This document shows positions 19,705 through 29,703 of a stretch of 64,000 bases of DNA, in pieces. A program made the translations under genes and the position numbers. Origin of the DNA: an uncultured Oscillospiraceae bacterium (lineage in GTDB: Bacteria > Bacillota > Clostridia > Oscillospirales > Oscillospiraceae); the NCBI GenBank assembly GCA_947589225.1, contig CANQBC010000008.1, positions 1 through 64,000 on the forward strand, read 5' to 3'. The notes under the pieces were generated by a model. It made no database searches. It was not told the origin of the DNA and saw only the letters and a list, made by a program, of their open reading frames with translations. Numbering within the stretch: position 1 is the first letter of the stretch; every line of letters starts with the position of its first letter.

Positions 19705-22329
19705 ATGAAAGAGTTACCGAAAGTGTACGATCCCAAGGCGGTGGAGAAGCGCATCTATCAGATGTGGCTGGACGGCGGGTACTTCCACGCCCGGCGTGAC
19801 CCGGAGAAGAAGCCCTTCACCATCGTCATCCCGCCCCCCAACGTCACGGGCCAGCTCCACCTGGGCCACGCCTTTGACGAGACATTGCAGGACATCCTCA
19901 TCCGCTATAAGCGCATGAAAGGTTTCTCCGCCCTGTGGCTTCCCGGCTACGACCACGCGGGCATCGCCACCCAGATCAAGGTGGAGGAGCAGCTGAGGGG
20001 CGAGGGTCTCACCCGCTTCGACCTGGGCCGGGAGAAATTCCTTGAACGGGTCTGGGACTGGAAGAACAGGTACGGCGACCGCATCGTGGAGCAGCTCAAG
20101 ACCCTGGGCTCCTCCTGCGACTGGGAGAGGCAGCGCTTCACCATGGACGAGGGATGCTCCAAGGCTGTGCGGGAGGTGTTCTGCTCCCTCTACGAGAAGG
20201 GGCTTATCTACAAGGGCAAGCGCATCATCAACTGGTGTCCCCACTGCACCACCGCCCTCTCGGACGCCGAGGTGGAGTACGAGGAGAAGCCCGGCAAGCT
20301 CTGGCACATCCGCTACCCCCTCACCGACGGCTCAGGGTATGTCACCGTGGCCACCACGCGCCCGGAGACGATGCTGGGTGACTCCGGCGTGGCCGTGAAC
20401 CCGGAGGATGAGCGCTACACCGGCCTTGTGGGCAAGACCTGCGTTCTCCCCCTGGTGGGCCGGGAGATCCCCATTGTGGCCGACGAGTACGTGGACAAGT
20501 CCTTCGGGACGGGCTGCGTCAAGATGACGCCCTGCCACGACCCCAACGACTTTGAGGTGGGACTGCGGCACGGTCTGGAGCAGATCCTCGTCATTGACGG
20601 CGACGGGAAGATCATCAACGGCGGCAAGTATAACGGCATGGACCGCTACGAGGCGCGGAAAGCCATTGTGGCGGATCTCACGGAGCAGGGGTATCTTGTG
20701 AAGATCGAGGACCACGTCCACAACGTGGGCACCTGCTACCGCTGCCACTCCGACGTGGAGCCCCTGGCCTCCGACCAGTGGTTCGTGAAGATGGAGCCCC
20801 TGGCGCGGGAGGCCGTCCGGGTGGTGGAGGACGGCACCATCAAATTTGTCCCCGACCGCTTCGCCAAGACGTACCTCAACTGGATGAACAACGTGCGCGA
20901 CTGGTGCATCTCCCGGCAGCTGTGGTGGGGCCATCAGATCCCGGCATGGTACTGCGCCGACTGCGGCCATGTGACCGTCTCCCGCACGGATCCCACGGAG
21001 TGCGAGCACTGCCACTCCAAGAACATCCAGCGGGACCCCGACGTGCTGGACACCTGGTTCTCCTCCGCGCTGTGGCCCTTCTCCACCCTCGGCTGGCCGG
21101 ACAAGACCGAGGATCTGGCGTATTTCTACCCCACCGACGTGCTGGTCACGGGCTACGACATCATTTTCTTCTGGGTGGCCCGCATGATCTTCTCCGGCAT
21201 GGAGCATATGAAGAAGGAACCCTTCAAGACGGTGCTTATCCACGGCCTCATCCGGGATCCCCAGGGCAAGAAGATGTCCAAGTCCGCCGGCAACGGCGTG
21301 GACCCCATCGAGATGATCGACCGCTTCGGCGCCGACGCCCTGCGGTTCAACATCATTACCGGCAACTCCCCCGGAAACGATATGCGCTTCTATGTGGAGC
21401 GGTGCGAGGCCATGCGCAACTTCGCCAACAAGATCTGGAACGCCAGCCGCTTCGTGATGATGAACCTCACCGTGGAGGACGCCAGCCTTCCCAAAAAGCT
21501 GGAGCTTCCCGACAAGTGGGTGCTCTCAAGGCTCAACAGCCTCGTTCGGGAGGTCAACGACAACTTCGACAGGTTCGAGCTGGGCATCGCCGCCCAGAAG
21601 ATCTACGACTTCATCTGGGACACCTTCTGTGACTGGTATATCGAGCTTTCCAAGCCGCGCCTGGCGGAGGGGGATACCGACGTCCAGCGGGTGCTGCTCT
21701 ACGTCCTCACGGACATTTTGAAGCTCCTGCACCCCTTCATGCCCTTCATCACCGAGGAGATCTACCAGGCCCTGCCCCACGAAAAGCCGGCGCTCATCAT
21801 CGAGGACTTCCCGGAGTACAGCGACGTTCTTGCTTTCCCCGCGGAGGAGGCCGATTTTGAGAAGGTCATGGACACGGTCAGCGCCATCCGCTCCAAGCGC
21901 AGCGCCATGAATGTGCCGCCCAGCCGCAAATCGAAGGTCGTCATCTCCACCATCGATCCCCGGCCCTTCAAGGCCGGCGCGCCCTATATCATGCGCCTGG
22001 CCTCCGCAAGCGAGGTGAAGGTCATTGGCATGGCGGAGGCCGGATCCGACGCCGACATGGAGGAGAAGGGCATGGTGGTCGTCAACACCCACTCCGCCCG
22101 GGCGTTCCTGCCCCTTGCGGAGCTCGTGGATCTCGCGGCCGAGCGGGAGCGCGTTGAAAAGGAGCTCAAGCGCAACCGGGGCTTCCTGGAAAGCCAAATG
22201 AAAAAGCTTTCAAATGAGGCGTTTATCTCCCGCGCGCCGGAGAACGTGGTCGCCGCCGAGCGCGAAAAGGCCGAAAAGCTCCGGATCCTCATAGAAAATC
22301 TTGAAAAATCCCTTGAGGCCCTCAAATAA
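19705..22329 (+). CDS. valS: Valyl-tRNA synthetase
   Basis: Class I synthetase of 874 residues charging tRNA(Val). HIGH-type motif: [18 protein letters not shown] near residue 48. Zinc-finger-like cysteines: CADCGHVT...CEHCHSK near 416-437. KMSKS motif: [14 protein letters not shown] near 525. The C-terminus (residues about 800-874) is the coiled-coil arm typical of ValRS ([20 protein letters not shown]). ATG is preceded by AAAGGAGAACCAC. Regulated by the T-box leader. A terminator follows at 22361-22394. Confidence 0.98.
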   Translation: MKELPKVYDPKAVEKRIYQMWLDGGYFHARRDPEKKPFTIVIPPPNVTGQLHLGHAFDETLQDILIRYKRMKGFSALWLPGYDHAGIATQIKVEEQLRGEGLTRFDLGREKFLERVWDWKNRYGDRIVEQLKTLGSSCDWERQRFTMDEGCSKAVREVFCSLYEKGLIYKGKRIINWCPHCTTALSDAEVEYEEKPGKLWHIRYPLTDGSGYVTVATTRPETMLGDSGVAVNPEDERYTGLVGKTCVLPLVGREIPIVADEYVDKSFGTGCVKMTPCHDPNDFEVGLRHGLEQILVIDGDGKIINGGKYNGMDRYEARKAIVADLTEQGYLVKIEDHVHNVGTCYRCHSDVEPLASDQWFVKMEPLAREAVRVVEDGTIKFVPDRFAKTYLNWMNNVRDWCISRQLWWGHQIPAWYCADCGHVTVSRTDPTECEHCHSKNIQRDPDVLDTWFSSALWPFSTLGWPDKTEDLAYFYPTDVLVTGYDIIFFWVARMIFSGMEHMKKEPFKTVLIHGLIRDPQGKKMSKSAGNGVDPIEMIDRFGADALRFNIITGNSPGNDMRFYVERCEAMRNFANKIWNASRFVMMNLTVEDASLPKKLELPDKWVLSRLNSLVREVNDNFDRFELGIAAQKIYDFIWDTFCDWYIELSKPRLAEGDTDVQRVLLYVLTDILKLLHPFMPFITEEIYQALPHEKPALIIEDFPEYSDVLAFPAEEADFEKVMDTVSAIRSKRSAMNVPPSRKSKVVISTIDPRPFKAGAPYIMRLASASEVKVIGMAEAGSDADMEEKGMVVVNTHSARAFLPLAELVDLAAERERVEKELKRNRGFLESQMKKLSNEAFISRAPENVVAAEREKAEKLRILIENLEKSLEALK

Positions 22330-22360
22330 CGACAAAAAACGCGTTGGCAATATATTACAA

Positions 22361-22394
22361 TACCCGTGTACAAGTTGTACACGGGTATTTTTTT
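22361..22394 (+). terminator. Terminator after valS
   Basis: TACCCGTGTA, a short loop and TACACGGGTA, followed by seven T. Confidence 0.88.
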
Positions 22395-22423
22395 ACGAAT
22401 ACACTTAAAAGCAAGGTGAAATT

Positions 22424-22756
22424 ATGATGAGACTGACATCATCCCGGCAGGGAGGGAAGCTTATATTTGCCCTCACCGGGGAACTTGACCACCACGAGGC
22501 CGGCGGACTGATGGGGGAGATGGAGGAGCGCATTGAATCGGCGGCGCCCAGGGACTGCGTCCTGGATCTTGAGGGCCTCCGGTTCATGGATTCCTCCGGC
22601 ATAGCCCTTATTCTGAAGCTATATAAGCGTATGAACGCCACAGGCGGGCGGCTGTTCGTGGCAAACGTCCAGCCCCAGCCCATGCGGGTGCTGGACGCCT
22701 CCGGTATTGACCGGATGATCGACATAGAGCCGTCGCCCGCGGCGGGAAGACAGTGA
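22424..22756 (+). CDS. spoIIAA: Anti-sigma F factor antagonist
   Basis: STAS-domain protein of 110 residues that releases SigF from SpoIIAB in the forespore. The phosphorylation loop LRFMDSSGIALILKLYKRM carries the conserved Ser, and 'LTGELDHHEAGGLM' is the typical N-terminal part. It is first in the spoIIAA-spoIIAB-sigF operon, with AAGGTG upstream of the ATG. The operon is expected to be driven by SigH, but I could not identify a clear SigH promoter in the 25 bases between the valS terminator and the start. Confidence 0.95.
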   Translation: MMRLTSSRQGGKLIFALTGELDHHEAGGLMGEMEERIESAAPRDCVLDLEGLRFMDSSGIALILKLYKRMNATGGRLFVANVQPQPMRVLDASGIDRMIDIEPSPAAGRQ

Positions 22757-22784
22757 TATTTCGGCGGAAAGGAGTTTACATAAC

Positions 22785-23225
22785 ATGAAGGAACTGAACA
22801 GCGTGCGCTTTGAGTTCCCGTCGCTGTCGGCGAACGAGGGCTTCGCGCGCGGCGCGGTGGCCTGCTTTGCCGCGCAGCTTGACATGACGCTGACGGAGCT
22901 GGGGGACGTAAAGACGGCGGTCTCGGAGGCCGTCACCAACTGCATCGTCCACGCTTACCCGGACGATATCGGCCCTGTGATCATGCGCCTTCGGATATTG
23001 GAGGGCGGGGAGCTTGAGATCCAGGTCAAGGACCGGGGCCGGGGCATCGAGGACGTGGAAAAGGCCCGCGAACCCCTGTTCACTACCGGAGGCGAGGACA
23101 GGGGCGGCATGGGCTTTACCATCATGGAGAGCTTCATGGACTTGGTGAAGGTGCGCTCGAAGGTGGGCGGAGGTACGACGGTCACCATGCGAAAGCGGGT
23201 GGAGAGGCGGAGAATGGCACAATGA
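22785..23225 (+). CDS. spoIIAB: Anti-sigma F factor / serine kinase
   Basis: GHKL-fold kinase of 146 residues that holds SigF inactive and phosphorylates SpoIIAA. N-box: AVSEAVTNCIVHAYPDD near residue 47. G1 box: VKDRGRGIEDVEKAREPLF near 82. G2: GGEDRGGMGFTIMESFMD. It starts with ATG after AAAGGAG, and its stop overlaps the sigF ATG by four bases (ATGA), giving translational coupling as in other spoIIA operons. Confidence 0.96.
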   Translation: MKELNSVRFEFPSLSANEGFARGAVACFAAQLDMTLTELGDVKTAVSEAVTNCIVHAYPDDIGPVIMRLRILEGGELEIQVKDRGRGIEDVEKAREPLFTTGGEDRGGMGFTIMESFMDLVKVRSKVGGGTTVTMRKRVERRRMAQ

Positions 23226-23929
23226 CGCCCACGATGAGCGACACGCTCAAAGCCGCCCGGGACGGGGATCCCGAGGCCATGGAGACCATGGTACGGGAGA
23301 ATTCCGGCCTCATATGGAGCGTAGCCCGGCGGTTCTTTGGCAGGGGCGCCGAGCCGGACGATCTCTACCAGTTGGGGTGCGTGGGCTTCATCAAGGCGGT
23401 TCGTGGCTTTGACGACGCCTTCGGGACACAGTTTTCCACCTACGCCGTGCCCAAGATCTCCGGGGAGATCCGCAGATTTCTCCGGGACGACGGGCCGGTG
23501 AAGGTCAGCCGCGGGCTTAAGGAGCGCTCGCAGCTTGTCAGGGCCGCCCGGGTGGAGCTTGAGCAGAAGCTGGGCCGCGAGCCGGTGCTCTCCGAGCTTT
23601 CGGAGCGCACGGGCCTGTCCCCGGAGGAGATCGCCGCCTGCGAGATCGCCACCGCGCCCTCCGAGTCCCTGCAGCGGGAGACGGGGGAGGACGGCTTTAC
23701 CCTGGAGCAGATGCTTGGCGATTACGATCAGGAGGAGAAGCTTGTGGAGCGGGTGTCCCTCCGGGAGGCCATAAGAGGGCTTCCCGACCGGGAACGCTCG
23801 GTGATCGCCCTGCGCTACTTCCGCGCCATGACCCAGTCGGACGCCGCCCGGGTTCTGGGGGTGTCCCAGGTACAGGTATCGCGGCTGGAAAAGCGGGCCG
23901 TGGAGCATCTGAGAGAGGAGCTGAAATAA
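23222..23929 (+). CDS. sigF: RNA polymerase sigma-F, forespore-specific
   Basis: Sigma-70 family factor of 235 residues. Region 2 contains DDLYQLGCVGFIKAVRGFD and FSTYAVPKISGEIRRFLRDD. The following DGPVKVSRGLKE and region 4 helix-turn-helix (MTQSDAARVLGVSQVQVSRL) are characteristic of SigF/SigG. Position behind spoIIAB fixes the identity as SigF. It directs early forespore transcription after asymmetric division. Confidence 0.95.
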   Translation: MTPTMSDTLKAARDGDPEAMETMVRENSGLIWSVARRFFGRGAEPDDLYQLGCVGFIKAVRGFDDAFGTQFSTYAVPKISGEIRRFLRDDGPVKVSRGLKERSQLVRAARVELEQKLGREPVLSELSERTGLSPEEIAACEIATAPSESLQRETGEDGFTLEQMLGDYDQEEKLVERVSLREAIRGLPDRERSVIALRYFRAMTQSDAARVLGVSQVQVSRLEKRAVEHLREELK

Positions 23930-23978
23930 AAAGGTCTGTGGAAAAAACGGCGGAGCCATTTTTCAACGACCTAAAAAA

Positions 23979-24323
23979 AGCCGCCCTATGGGCGGCTCAG
24001 TTTGTCAAAAAACTCAAATTGAGTATTTTTTCCGGCGGCATGTACGTCGGAAAAAATACCTTTTGTCGCCCAAGTGTGCCGCGAAGGGGTCCCCGCGCAA
24101 TCGGAGATTGCGTGGGGAGAGGAGGAGCGATGATAGCGCCTGAGCCTTTGCGCTTGCGCGAAGGCGAGGTTAAGCGGCATCCGCGACGACGAGGCGCGCA
24201 GGGCGACGGCAGGAAAATTCCGCGTGAATTTCGCAAAAATCACGCGGAGTTTCCCGCACGTTCCCCTTTGTCGGAAAAGGCCAAAGGCCTTTTTCGACAC
24301 GCTGAGCCGCCCATAGGGCGGCT
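23979..24323 (+). repeat. Longest modular intergenic hairpin element, bracketed by twin hairpins
   Basis: This 396-base gap between convergent genes holds the most complete copy of the family. It runs: left bracket AGCCGCCC-TAT-GGGCGGCT (23979-23997); a 14-bp hairpin with loop GCATGTA (24024-24058); CCTTTTGTCGCCCAAGTGTG; hairpin 24091-24117; linker GTGGGGAGAGGAGGAGCG; a variable hairpin; CGGCATCCGCGACGACG; an arm pair AAATTCCGCGTGA and TCACGCGGAGTTT; linker CCCGCACGTTCCCCTT; a 14-bp hairpin (24269-24299); and right bracket AGCCGCCC-ATA-GGGCGGCT (24305-24323). The left bracket follows AAAAAAA and the right one precedes TTTTT, so the two could terminate transcription from both flanking genes. 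Confidence 0.72.
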
Positions 24324-24328
24324 TTTTA
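24305..24328 (+). terminator. Terminator after sigF region
   Basis: An 8-bp GC stem (AGCCGCCC/GGGCGGCT, loop ATA) followed by TTTTT. The twin hairpin at 23979-23997 with AAAAAAA on its left can serve the minus-strand HAD gene. Confidence 0.75.
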
Positions 24329-24979
24329 CGCGCCGAGCTTTTCGGCGAGTTCGTCCGGCGTGGCCACGGTGAACATGGCGCCGGCCGTGTCGAGCTCGTC
24401 CTTCGCGCCGTAGCCCCAGAGGACGCCGCAGGTACGGATGCCGCATTGGGCGGCGCCCTCCACGTCGTATTTCCGATCGCCCACCATCAGCACACGGGAG
24501 GTGTCGGCGATGGACAGGCACTCCAGGATATAGCGGATCACATCGGCCTTTTCCACCCGTCCGGCCTTCTCCTCCGAGCCGCCCATGAAGTCGAAGTATC
24601 TGTCAAGCCCGAAGTGGCGCATCACGGTGTCCACGCCGTACTGCCACTTGGAGGAGGCCACCACAAGGCGCTTGCCGGCGGCCCGGAGACGGCGCAGAAG
24701 CGCCTCCACGCCGGGGTAGACGCTGTTTTCATAGATCCCCTTGGGGAGATAGTAGCTCAGATAGTACTCCATGACCTCCCCGAACCGCTCTAAAGGCACG
24801 CCGTAGGTGACGGTGAAGGAGGTCTTGAGGGGCGGGCCAACCACCTTTTTCAGCTCCTCATGGGAGTCGGGCTCAATGCCAAAACGGTTGAGGGCGTAAT
24901 GAAAGGAATTCATGACGCCCGGGGCGGAGTCGGTGATGGTGCCGTCCAGGTCAAACAGGATCGTGTCAAAATCAAACAT
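24326..24979 (-). CDS. HAD-superfamily phosphatase (phosphoglycolate phosphatase-like)
   Basis: Cytoplasmic phosphatase of 217 residues. Motif I DLDGTITDSAPGV near residue 9 has the nucleophile Asp and general acid Asp. Motif II is VVASSK (Ser) near 108. Motif III/IV GDRKYDVEGAAQCGI near 170 has the metal-binding acidic residues. A helical cap lies between motifs I and II, as in Gph/PpaX-type enzymes. Substrate cannot be decided from sequence; phosphoglycolate, pyrophosphate and a nucleotide are all possible. It starts 9 bases after the pcrA stop on the same strand, so the two are probably co-transcribed. Confidence 0.87.
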   Translation of the reverse strand: MFDFDTILFDLDGTITDSAPGVMNSFHYALNRFGIEPDSHEELKKVVGPPLKTSFTVTYGVPLERFGEVMEYYLSYYLPKGIYENSVYPGVEALLRRLRAAGKRLVVASSKWQYGVDTVMRHFGLDRYFDFMGGSEEKAGRVEKADVIRYILECLSIADTSRVLMVGDRKYDVEGAAQCGIRTCGVLWGYGAKDELDTAGAMFTVATPDELAEKLGA

Positions 24980-24988
24980 GGGACTACC

Positions 24989-27472
24989 TCACAGCTTCGT
25001 AATGAAAGGCGCGGCGGCCTTGAGCATAAGGCGGCGCTGGGTGCCGCCGAAATCCACGGTGAGAAGGGCGTCGCCCGGCATTTTCGCCACGGCGGTGAGC
25101 ACGCCCTCGCCGAAGGCCTTGTGGCGGATCCTGTCTCCGGCGGCAAGCTCGGGAAGGGCCGCCGGGGCCGCGGGCTTCTTGGCGGCGGCAGAGGCGGCGG
25201 GCGCCCTCTTTGCCGGGGCGGGGGAGGCGGCGCGGCGCTGGAAGGCGCTCCCTCCCCCGTAGGGGGCGGGGCGTTCCCGCCCGAAGGACGTCTCCGCAAA
25301 GCCGCGCCGCTCCCGGTAGTCGTAGTCCAGAAAATCCGGATCCGGCTCGCGGATGAAGCTGTCGCGCGCGGGCAGCTCCGGCTTGTCGATGTGCTCGTCG
25401 GGGATCTCCTCCACGAAGCGGGAGACGAGATTCGACGTGGTGCGCCCGAAGAGCATACGCCGTTTGGCGCAGGTGAGGGTCAGACGGCGTCTGGCGCGGG
25501 TGAGCGCCACGTAGCACAGCCGCCGCTCCTCCTCCATCTCCTCCTCGTCGCCGATGGAGCGGGAGGAGGGGAAAATGCCGTCCTCCAGCCCCGCGATAAA
25601 GACCCAGGGGAACTCCAGCCCCTTGGCCGAGTGCATGGTCATCATCACCACGCTGTCCTCCCCGGCCTCCAGGGAGTCAAGGTCGGTGTACAGGGCGATC
25701 TCGTCCAGAAATCCGGCAAGCGTGGGCGTCTCGGCGCGGGAGGCGTAGGAGACGATGTTGCTCTTGAGCTCCTTGATGTTGTCCTTGCGGGCCAGGGCCT
25801 CGTCGGAGTCGCCCAGGGACGCCATATACCCGGTTTTGTCCAGAAGAACGTCGTAGAAATCCTCCAGCGGCAGCTCGTTGGAGAGGCGGCGCAGCTCCAT
25901 AATGAGCCGCAAAAAGCCCATGAGCTTGCCGGCGGAGGCGCGAAGCTCCGGGATGTTGGCCGCGTCCGCCGCCACGTCCAGAATGGGCCGGCCCTCCCGG
26001 GCGGCCGCGTCCCTGAGGCGCTCGATGGTGGTATTCCCGATGCCGCGTGGGGGGGTGTTGATGATGCGCAGAAGCCGCAGGTCGTCCGCCGGGTTGTGAA
26101 CCACGCACAGATAGCCGGTCACGTCCTTGATCTCCATGCGGTCAAAGAACCTGGTGCCGCCCACGATGCGGTAGGGGATGCTCATGCGCTTGAAGGCGTA
26201 CTCAAGGCGGTTGGATTGGGCGTTCATGCGGTAGAGTACCGCAAAGTCTCCCCAGCGCATGCCGGAGGCGCGGGCCTCCATGATCTGCGCCGCTATGTAG
26301 GCGGCCTCCGCGTCGTCGTTTTCCGCGACGTAAAGCTTCAATTTCTCACCGGCGCCGGCCTGGGTCCACAGGTTCTTGCCCTTTCTGCCGTGATTGTTCC
26401 TGATGACGCTGTTGGCCGCGTCCAGAATGTGGCCCGTGGAGCGGTAATTCTGCTCAAGCTTGATGACCCGGGCGTCTTTGAAGCGTTTTTCAAAGCTCAG
26501 GATGTTCTCGATAGTGGCGCCCCGGAAACGGTAGATGGACTGGTCGTCGTCGCCCACCACACAGATGTTTTCGCTCCCTCCGGCCAGGTAGGAGGCCAAA
26601 AGATACTGAAGGGAGCTGGTGTCCTGATACTCGTCCACCAGCACGTATTTAAACTGCCTCTGCCAGCGCTCACGGATCTCCGGGTACTCCCGCAGGAGCT
26701 TCACGGTGTAATAGATGAGGTCGTCGAAATCCAGGGCGTCGGAGCCGAGAAGCCGCTGAGAGTACACCGCGTAGGCGCGGGCTATGTTCTTCTTTTTTGG
26801 ATCGCAGCCCCGCTCGGCCTCCGCGGCGAAATCCGCGGGGGAGAGAAGTTTGTCCTTGGCGCGGCTTATGACGTTTAAAACGTCCTTCACCGGGAAGGCT
26901 TTCTCGTCCAGATTGAGTTCCTTCAGGACCCTTTTCATCACCGCCTGGGAATCGGCGGTGTCGTAGATGGTAAAGGACTGGGAGATACCCATAGCGTCGA
27001 TACTGCGCCGGAGGATCCGCACGCAGGCGGAGTGGAAGGTCATGGCCCAGATGTCCTCCGCGCCGGGGCCAAGCTTCTTTGTCAGGCGCGTTTTAAGCTC
27101 GTCGGCGGCCTTGTTGGTGAAGGTGATGGCGATGATACGCCAGGGCTCCACGGGCTCCAGAGCGCAGAGCGCCTGTACCTGCGGAGACGGGGGCGCTTTT
27201 TCCTCAACGGCCTTTTCAAGGATGGCAAGCTCGTTTTCACCGGCGTCCTCCGGCACCTCAAGGGAGTCGGAGGCCCTGCCGTAGCGGATCAGGTTGGCGA
27301 TGCGGTCAATAAGCACCGTGGTCTTGCCGCTGCCGGCTCCCGCCAGCAGAAGAAGCGGCCCCTCGGTTGCCATGACGGCCTTTTGCTGCATGTCGTTTAA
27401 ATGCGCAAAATCCCGCGCGATAAGCTCCCGCCGGGCGTCCGCGAAGCGTTTTTCAAATTCCGGTCTGTCCAT
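24989..27472 (-). CDS. pcrA: ATP-dependent DNA helicase PcrA (UvrD family)
   Basis: SF1A 3'-5' helicase of 827 residues acting in repair and plasmid/rolling-circle replication. Motif I: LLAGAGSGKTTVLIDRIANL near residue 40. Motif II: VDEYQDTSSLQYLL. Motif III: VGDDDQSIYRFRGA. Motif V: MTMHSAKGLEFPWVFI. Motif VI: CYVALTRARRRLTL. The C-terminal 60 residues (RIRHKAFGEGVLTAV) form the Tudor-like domain that contacts RNA polymerase. An Ala/Pro-rich linker (residues about 715-770) precedes it. A minus-strand TATAAT-like -10 lies at 27505-27510 upstream. Confidence 0.96.
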   Translation of the reverse strand: MDRPEFEKRFADARRELIARDFAHLNDMQQKAVMATEGPLLLLAGAGSGKTTVLIDRIANLIRYGRASDSLEVPEDAGENELAILEKAVEEKAPPSPQVQALCALEPVEPWRIIAITFTNKAADELKTRLTKKLGPGAEDIWAMTFHSACVRILRRSIDAMGISQSFTIYDTADSQAVMKRVLKELNLDEKAFPVKDVLNVISRAKDKLLSPADFAAEAERGCDPKKKNIARAYAVYSQRLLGSDALDFDDLIYYTVKLLREYPEIRERWQRQFKYVLVDEYQDTSSLQYLLASYLAGGSENICVVGDDDQSIYRFRGATIENILSFEKRFKDARVIKLEQNYRSTGHILDAANSVIRNNHGRKGKNLWTQAGAGEKLKLYVAENDDAEAAYIAAQIMEARASGMRWGDFAVLYRMNAQSNRLEYAFKRMSIPYRIVGGTRFFDRMEIKDVTGYLCVVHNPADDLRLLRIINTPPRGIGNTTIERLRDAAAREGRPILDVAADAANIPELRASAGKLMGFLRLIMELRRLSNELPLEDFYDVLLDKTGYMASLGDSDEALARKDNIKELKSNIVSYASRAETPTLAGFLDEIALYTDLDSLEAGEDSVVMMTMHSAKGLEFPWVFIAGLEDGIFPSSRSIGDEEEMEEERRLCYVALTRARRRLTLTCAKRRMLFGRTTSNLVSRFVEEIPDEHIDKPELPARDSFIREPDPDFLDYDYRERRGFAETSFGRERPAPYGGGSAFQRRAASPAPAKRAPAASAAAKKPAAPAALPELAAGDRIRHKAFGEGVLTAVAKMPGDALLTVDFGGTQRRLMLKAAAPFITKL

Positions 27473-27719
27473 AAGAATACCTGACTTTTCTCGTTGTAAG
27501 AATCATTATACACCCGCCGCGATAAAAAGGAAAGCACAAAAAATGATCGGAGCCCTTTCGGACTCCGATCGATAGAAAAAGAGGATAAAATGAAAAAGGT
27601 GAATTTCAGATTCACGAGTCTTATATTACCCGAAAAACATTAAGAGAAAAACAGTCAGATGTTTCAAAAGTATTAAATTGCGCTTTAAATTTTATTCATT
27701 AAACAGGAAAAACCATTTT
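27473..27719. other. AT-rich gap with minus-strand terminator and pcrA promoter region
   Basis: 247 bases. On the minus strand, GATCGGAG and CTCCGATC arms (about 27546-27571) followed by ATTTTTT form a terminator for the GNAT/glycosylase genes. TATAAT (27505-27510, minus) is a candidate pcrA -10. The remainder is AT-rich with no gene seen. Confidence 0.6.
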
Positions 27720-28556
27720 TCAGCGCAGATCCGGGCCGAACCAGGCCGTGCCAGGGCTTGGAACGGGGCTTTCGGAAACCATCATGGCAAAGGGAACAAA
27801 CTCGTCGCCGGGGCGGACGGGGGCGCGGTAGGCGAAACGCTCACACCTCAGGGCGCGGGCCACAAGGGCAGCGGCGTTGTACTGGCTGCCCGAGGGGACG
27901 ATCAGCTCGATGATATTCGCCGTCCCGCCGTCGATCTCCGCCGCGGCGCAGCCGCGCACCCTGTCGGAGACGATGTAATAAAAACCGCCTCCGGTGCGGC
28001 GGCACAGAGACTCCCGATATTCCAGCACCCTCAAGTCAAGGTCAATATGGCTCTGCCCATGGAGCAGTTCCTCACGCAGGGCGGCGTAACCTCGCACACT
28101 CACAAGCGCGGCGCTGCCGTTAAGGGGGAGACCCACGTCGGTGCAATTCTGGACGGAAACGCCGAACATGGGCCTGAACCCGTGCTTTTCGCAGTAGGGG
28201 AACAGGCTTTGTTCGGGAGGACAGATCACGCCCAGGCCGGATCCGGTGGCGGCCTTTACGGCCATATCCACGACATGCCCGCCGAAGCCGCGGCCCCGGT
28301 GCTCAGGGCGGGTGCCGCAGGCGTAGACAAGGCGGCAGGGCGTCCATCGCCCGCCGTACATATACTCCCCCAGCTTCAGCACGTATGCCGCGGAGACAAT
28401 GGCCCCGTCATGTATGTACACGGCCGCCATACCGGGGGCGTAGAGCTTTTCAAAAAAGAGGTCGACGACGTCGTCGGAATGGTGAAAAACGTCCCTCCAC
28501 AGGGTCTTCAGCTCCGGCTCGTCACCGGGAAGTGAAAAACGTGTTTCGTCGTTCAT
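27720..28556 (-). CDS. GNAT-family N-acetyltransferase (Eis-like layout)
   Basis: 278 residues. The acetyl-CoA binding signature ACGTRPEHRGRGFGGHVVD near residue 80 follows the beta4 strand, and a second GNAT-like half plus C-terminal region extends beyond a single GNAT fold. This resembles the two-lobe Eis-type proteins of Firmicutes. Target unknown. Start ATG at 28556, 28 bases downstream of the uracil-DNA glycosylase stop on the same strand, so probably one transcript. Confidence 0.8.
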   Translation of the reverse strand: MNDETRFSLPGDEPELKTLWRDVFHHSDDVVDLFFEKLYAPGMAAVYIHDGAIVSAAYVLKLGEYMYGGRWTPCRLVYACGTRPEHRGRGFGGHVVDMAVKAATGSGLGVICPPEQSLFPYCEKHGFRPMFGVSVQNCTDVGLPLNGSAALVSVRGYAALREELLHGQSHIDLDLRVLEYRESLCRRTGGGFYYIVSDRVRGCAAAEIDGGTANIIELIVPSGSQYNAAALVARALRCERFAYRAPVRPGDEFVPFAMMVSESPVPSPGTAWFGPDLR

Positions 28557-28583
28557 AGAGCTTTCCTCATAAAAGTTTTCGTT

Positions 28584-29159
28584 TCAGCCGATCCCGTAAG
28601 TCTCGGGGGCGACCTGGCGGATCCTGGCCTCCAGGGCCTTCAAATCCACAAAGGTGTCGGGCTTTTTCCGGGGATCGCGCAGAAGCGCCGCCGGGTGGTA
28701 GAGCGCCGTGTACTCCACTCCGTTTACGCCAAAAAACTTCCCGTGCTCGGTGGTTATCTTGAAATCGGGCTTTATCAGCACCTGGGCGGCGATACGGCCC
28801 AGGCATACGACGATCTTCGGCTCGATGAGCCTGATCTGCTCCTTCAGCCATCCGATGCAGGCGTCCTGCTCCACACCCAGCGGGTCGCGGTTTTTCGGCG
28901 GGCGGCATTTGACAATGTTGGCTATGTAGATGTTCTTTTTCCGGTCAAGGCCGATGATCTCCAGCATCACGTCCAAAAGCTGCCCGCCCCGGCCCACAAA
29001 GGGCTCGCCCTGCAGATCCTCGTTTTCGCCGGGGCCCTCGCCCACAAACATCACGCGGGCGCTCCTGTTACCCACGCCGAAAACCACGTTCGTGCGCGTG
29101 TCGCAAAGCGCGCATCTCTCGCACCGTTTACACGCCCTCTCAAGCTCCTCCCAGGTCAT
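28584..29159 (-). CDS. Uracil-DNA glycosylase, family 4 (Fe-S type)
   Basis: Removes uracil from DNA. 191 residues. Family motifs: VGEGPGENEDLQGEPFVGRG near residue 40 and YHPAALLRDPRKK near 155. Four cysteines for an iron-sulfur cluster are visible as CKRC and CALC near the N-terminus and KCRPP near residue 82. ATG at 29159 (MTWEELERACKRC) is chosen after GGGGTGA; an upstream in-frame extension to 29204 is unlike the family. Confidence 0.92.
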   Translation of the reverse strand: MTWEELERACKRCERCALCDTRTNVVFGVGNRSARVMFVGEGPGENEDLQGEPFVGRGGQLLDVMLEIIGLDRKKNIYIANIVKCRPPKNRDPLGVEQDACIGWLKEQIRLIEPKIVVCLGRIAAQVLIKPDFKITTEHGKFFGVNGVEYTALYHPAALLRDPRKKPDTFVDLKALEARIRQVAPETYGIG

Positions 29160-29258
29160 ACCGTCACCCCACGCTCTTATAACGATGCTCAAAGTATACC
29201 ACACTTGCGGAAAAATGCAAGAGGGAGGGGCGGCCCCTTTTTCAAAGTCCGGCCGAAC

Positions 29259-29286
29259 CCCTGCCGAAGCCGGGGCTTCGGCAGGG
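29259..29286 (-). terminator. Hairpin downstream of spoVAE
   Basis: An 11-bp perfect stem (CCCTGCCGAAG paired with CTTCGGCAGGG) 36 bases after the spoVAE stop on the minus strand. A weaker CTTTTTC-like context follows. Confidence 0.5.
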
Positions 29287-29321
29287 AGCGCCGCAGGGGA
29301 GCGGGGGCGTGCGCGGCCTTT

Positions 29322-29693
29322 TCAGCTTTTGTCCCCCGGCTTGAAGATCACGCTCACCAGATATCCGAAAAACACCGCCGCGCCGATGCCGCCCGCGGCG
29401 GCGGTGAAGCCGCCGGTAAAGGCGCCGATGAGGCCCTTTTCCTCCACGGCTTTTTTGACGCCCTTTGCCAGGGTGTTGCCAAAGCCGGTGAGCGGCACCG
29501 TCGCCCCCGCGCCTGCCCAGTCGGCAAAGGGCTGGTACAACCCCAAGGCGCCAAGCACCACGCCCGCCACAACGAAGGTGGTGAGAATGCGTGCCGGAGT
29601 GAGCTTCGTCTTATCCACCAATATCTGTCCGATGACGCACAGCGCCCCGCCGGCCACAAACGCCTTCACATACTGCATGATATCAAATTTCAT
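29322..29693 (-). CDS. spoVAE: Stage V sporulation protein AE
   Basis: Membrane protein of 123 residues, part of the SpoVA channel that moves dipicolinic acid into the forespore and out at germination. Four hydrophobic segments are visible (VKAFVAGGALCVIGQIL, ILTTFVVAGVVLGALGLY, GAFTGGFTAAAGGIGAAVFF). 'VPLTGFGNTLAKGV' is a family hallmark. It lies 10 bases after spoVAD. Confidence 0.93.
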   Translation of the reverse strand: MKFDIMQYVKAFVAGGALCVIGQILVDKTKLTPARILTTFVVAGVVLGALGLYQPFADWAGAGATVPLTGFGNTLAKGVKKAVEEKGLIGAFTGGFTAAAGGIGAAVFFGYLVSVIFKPGDKS

Positions 29694-29703
29694 ATCTCCA
29701 ACC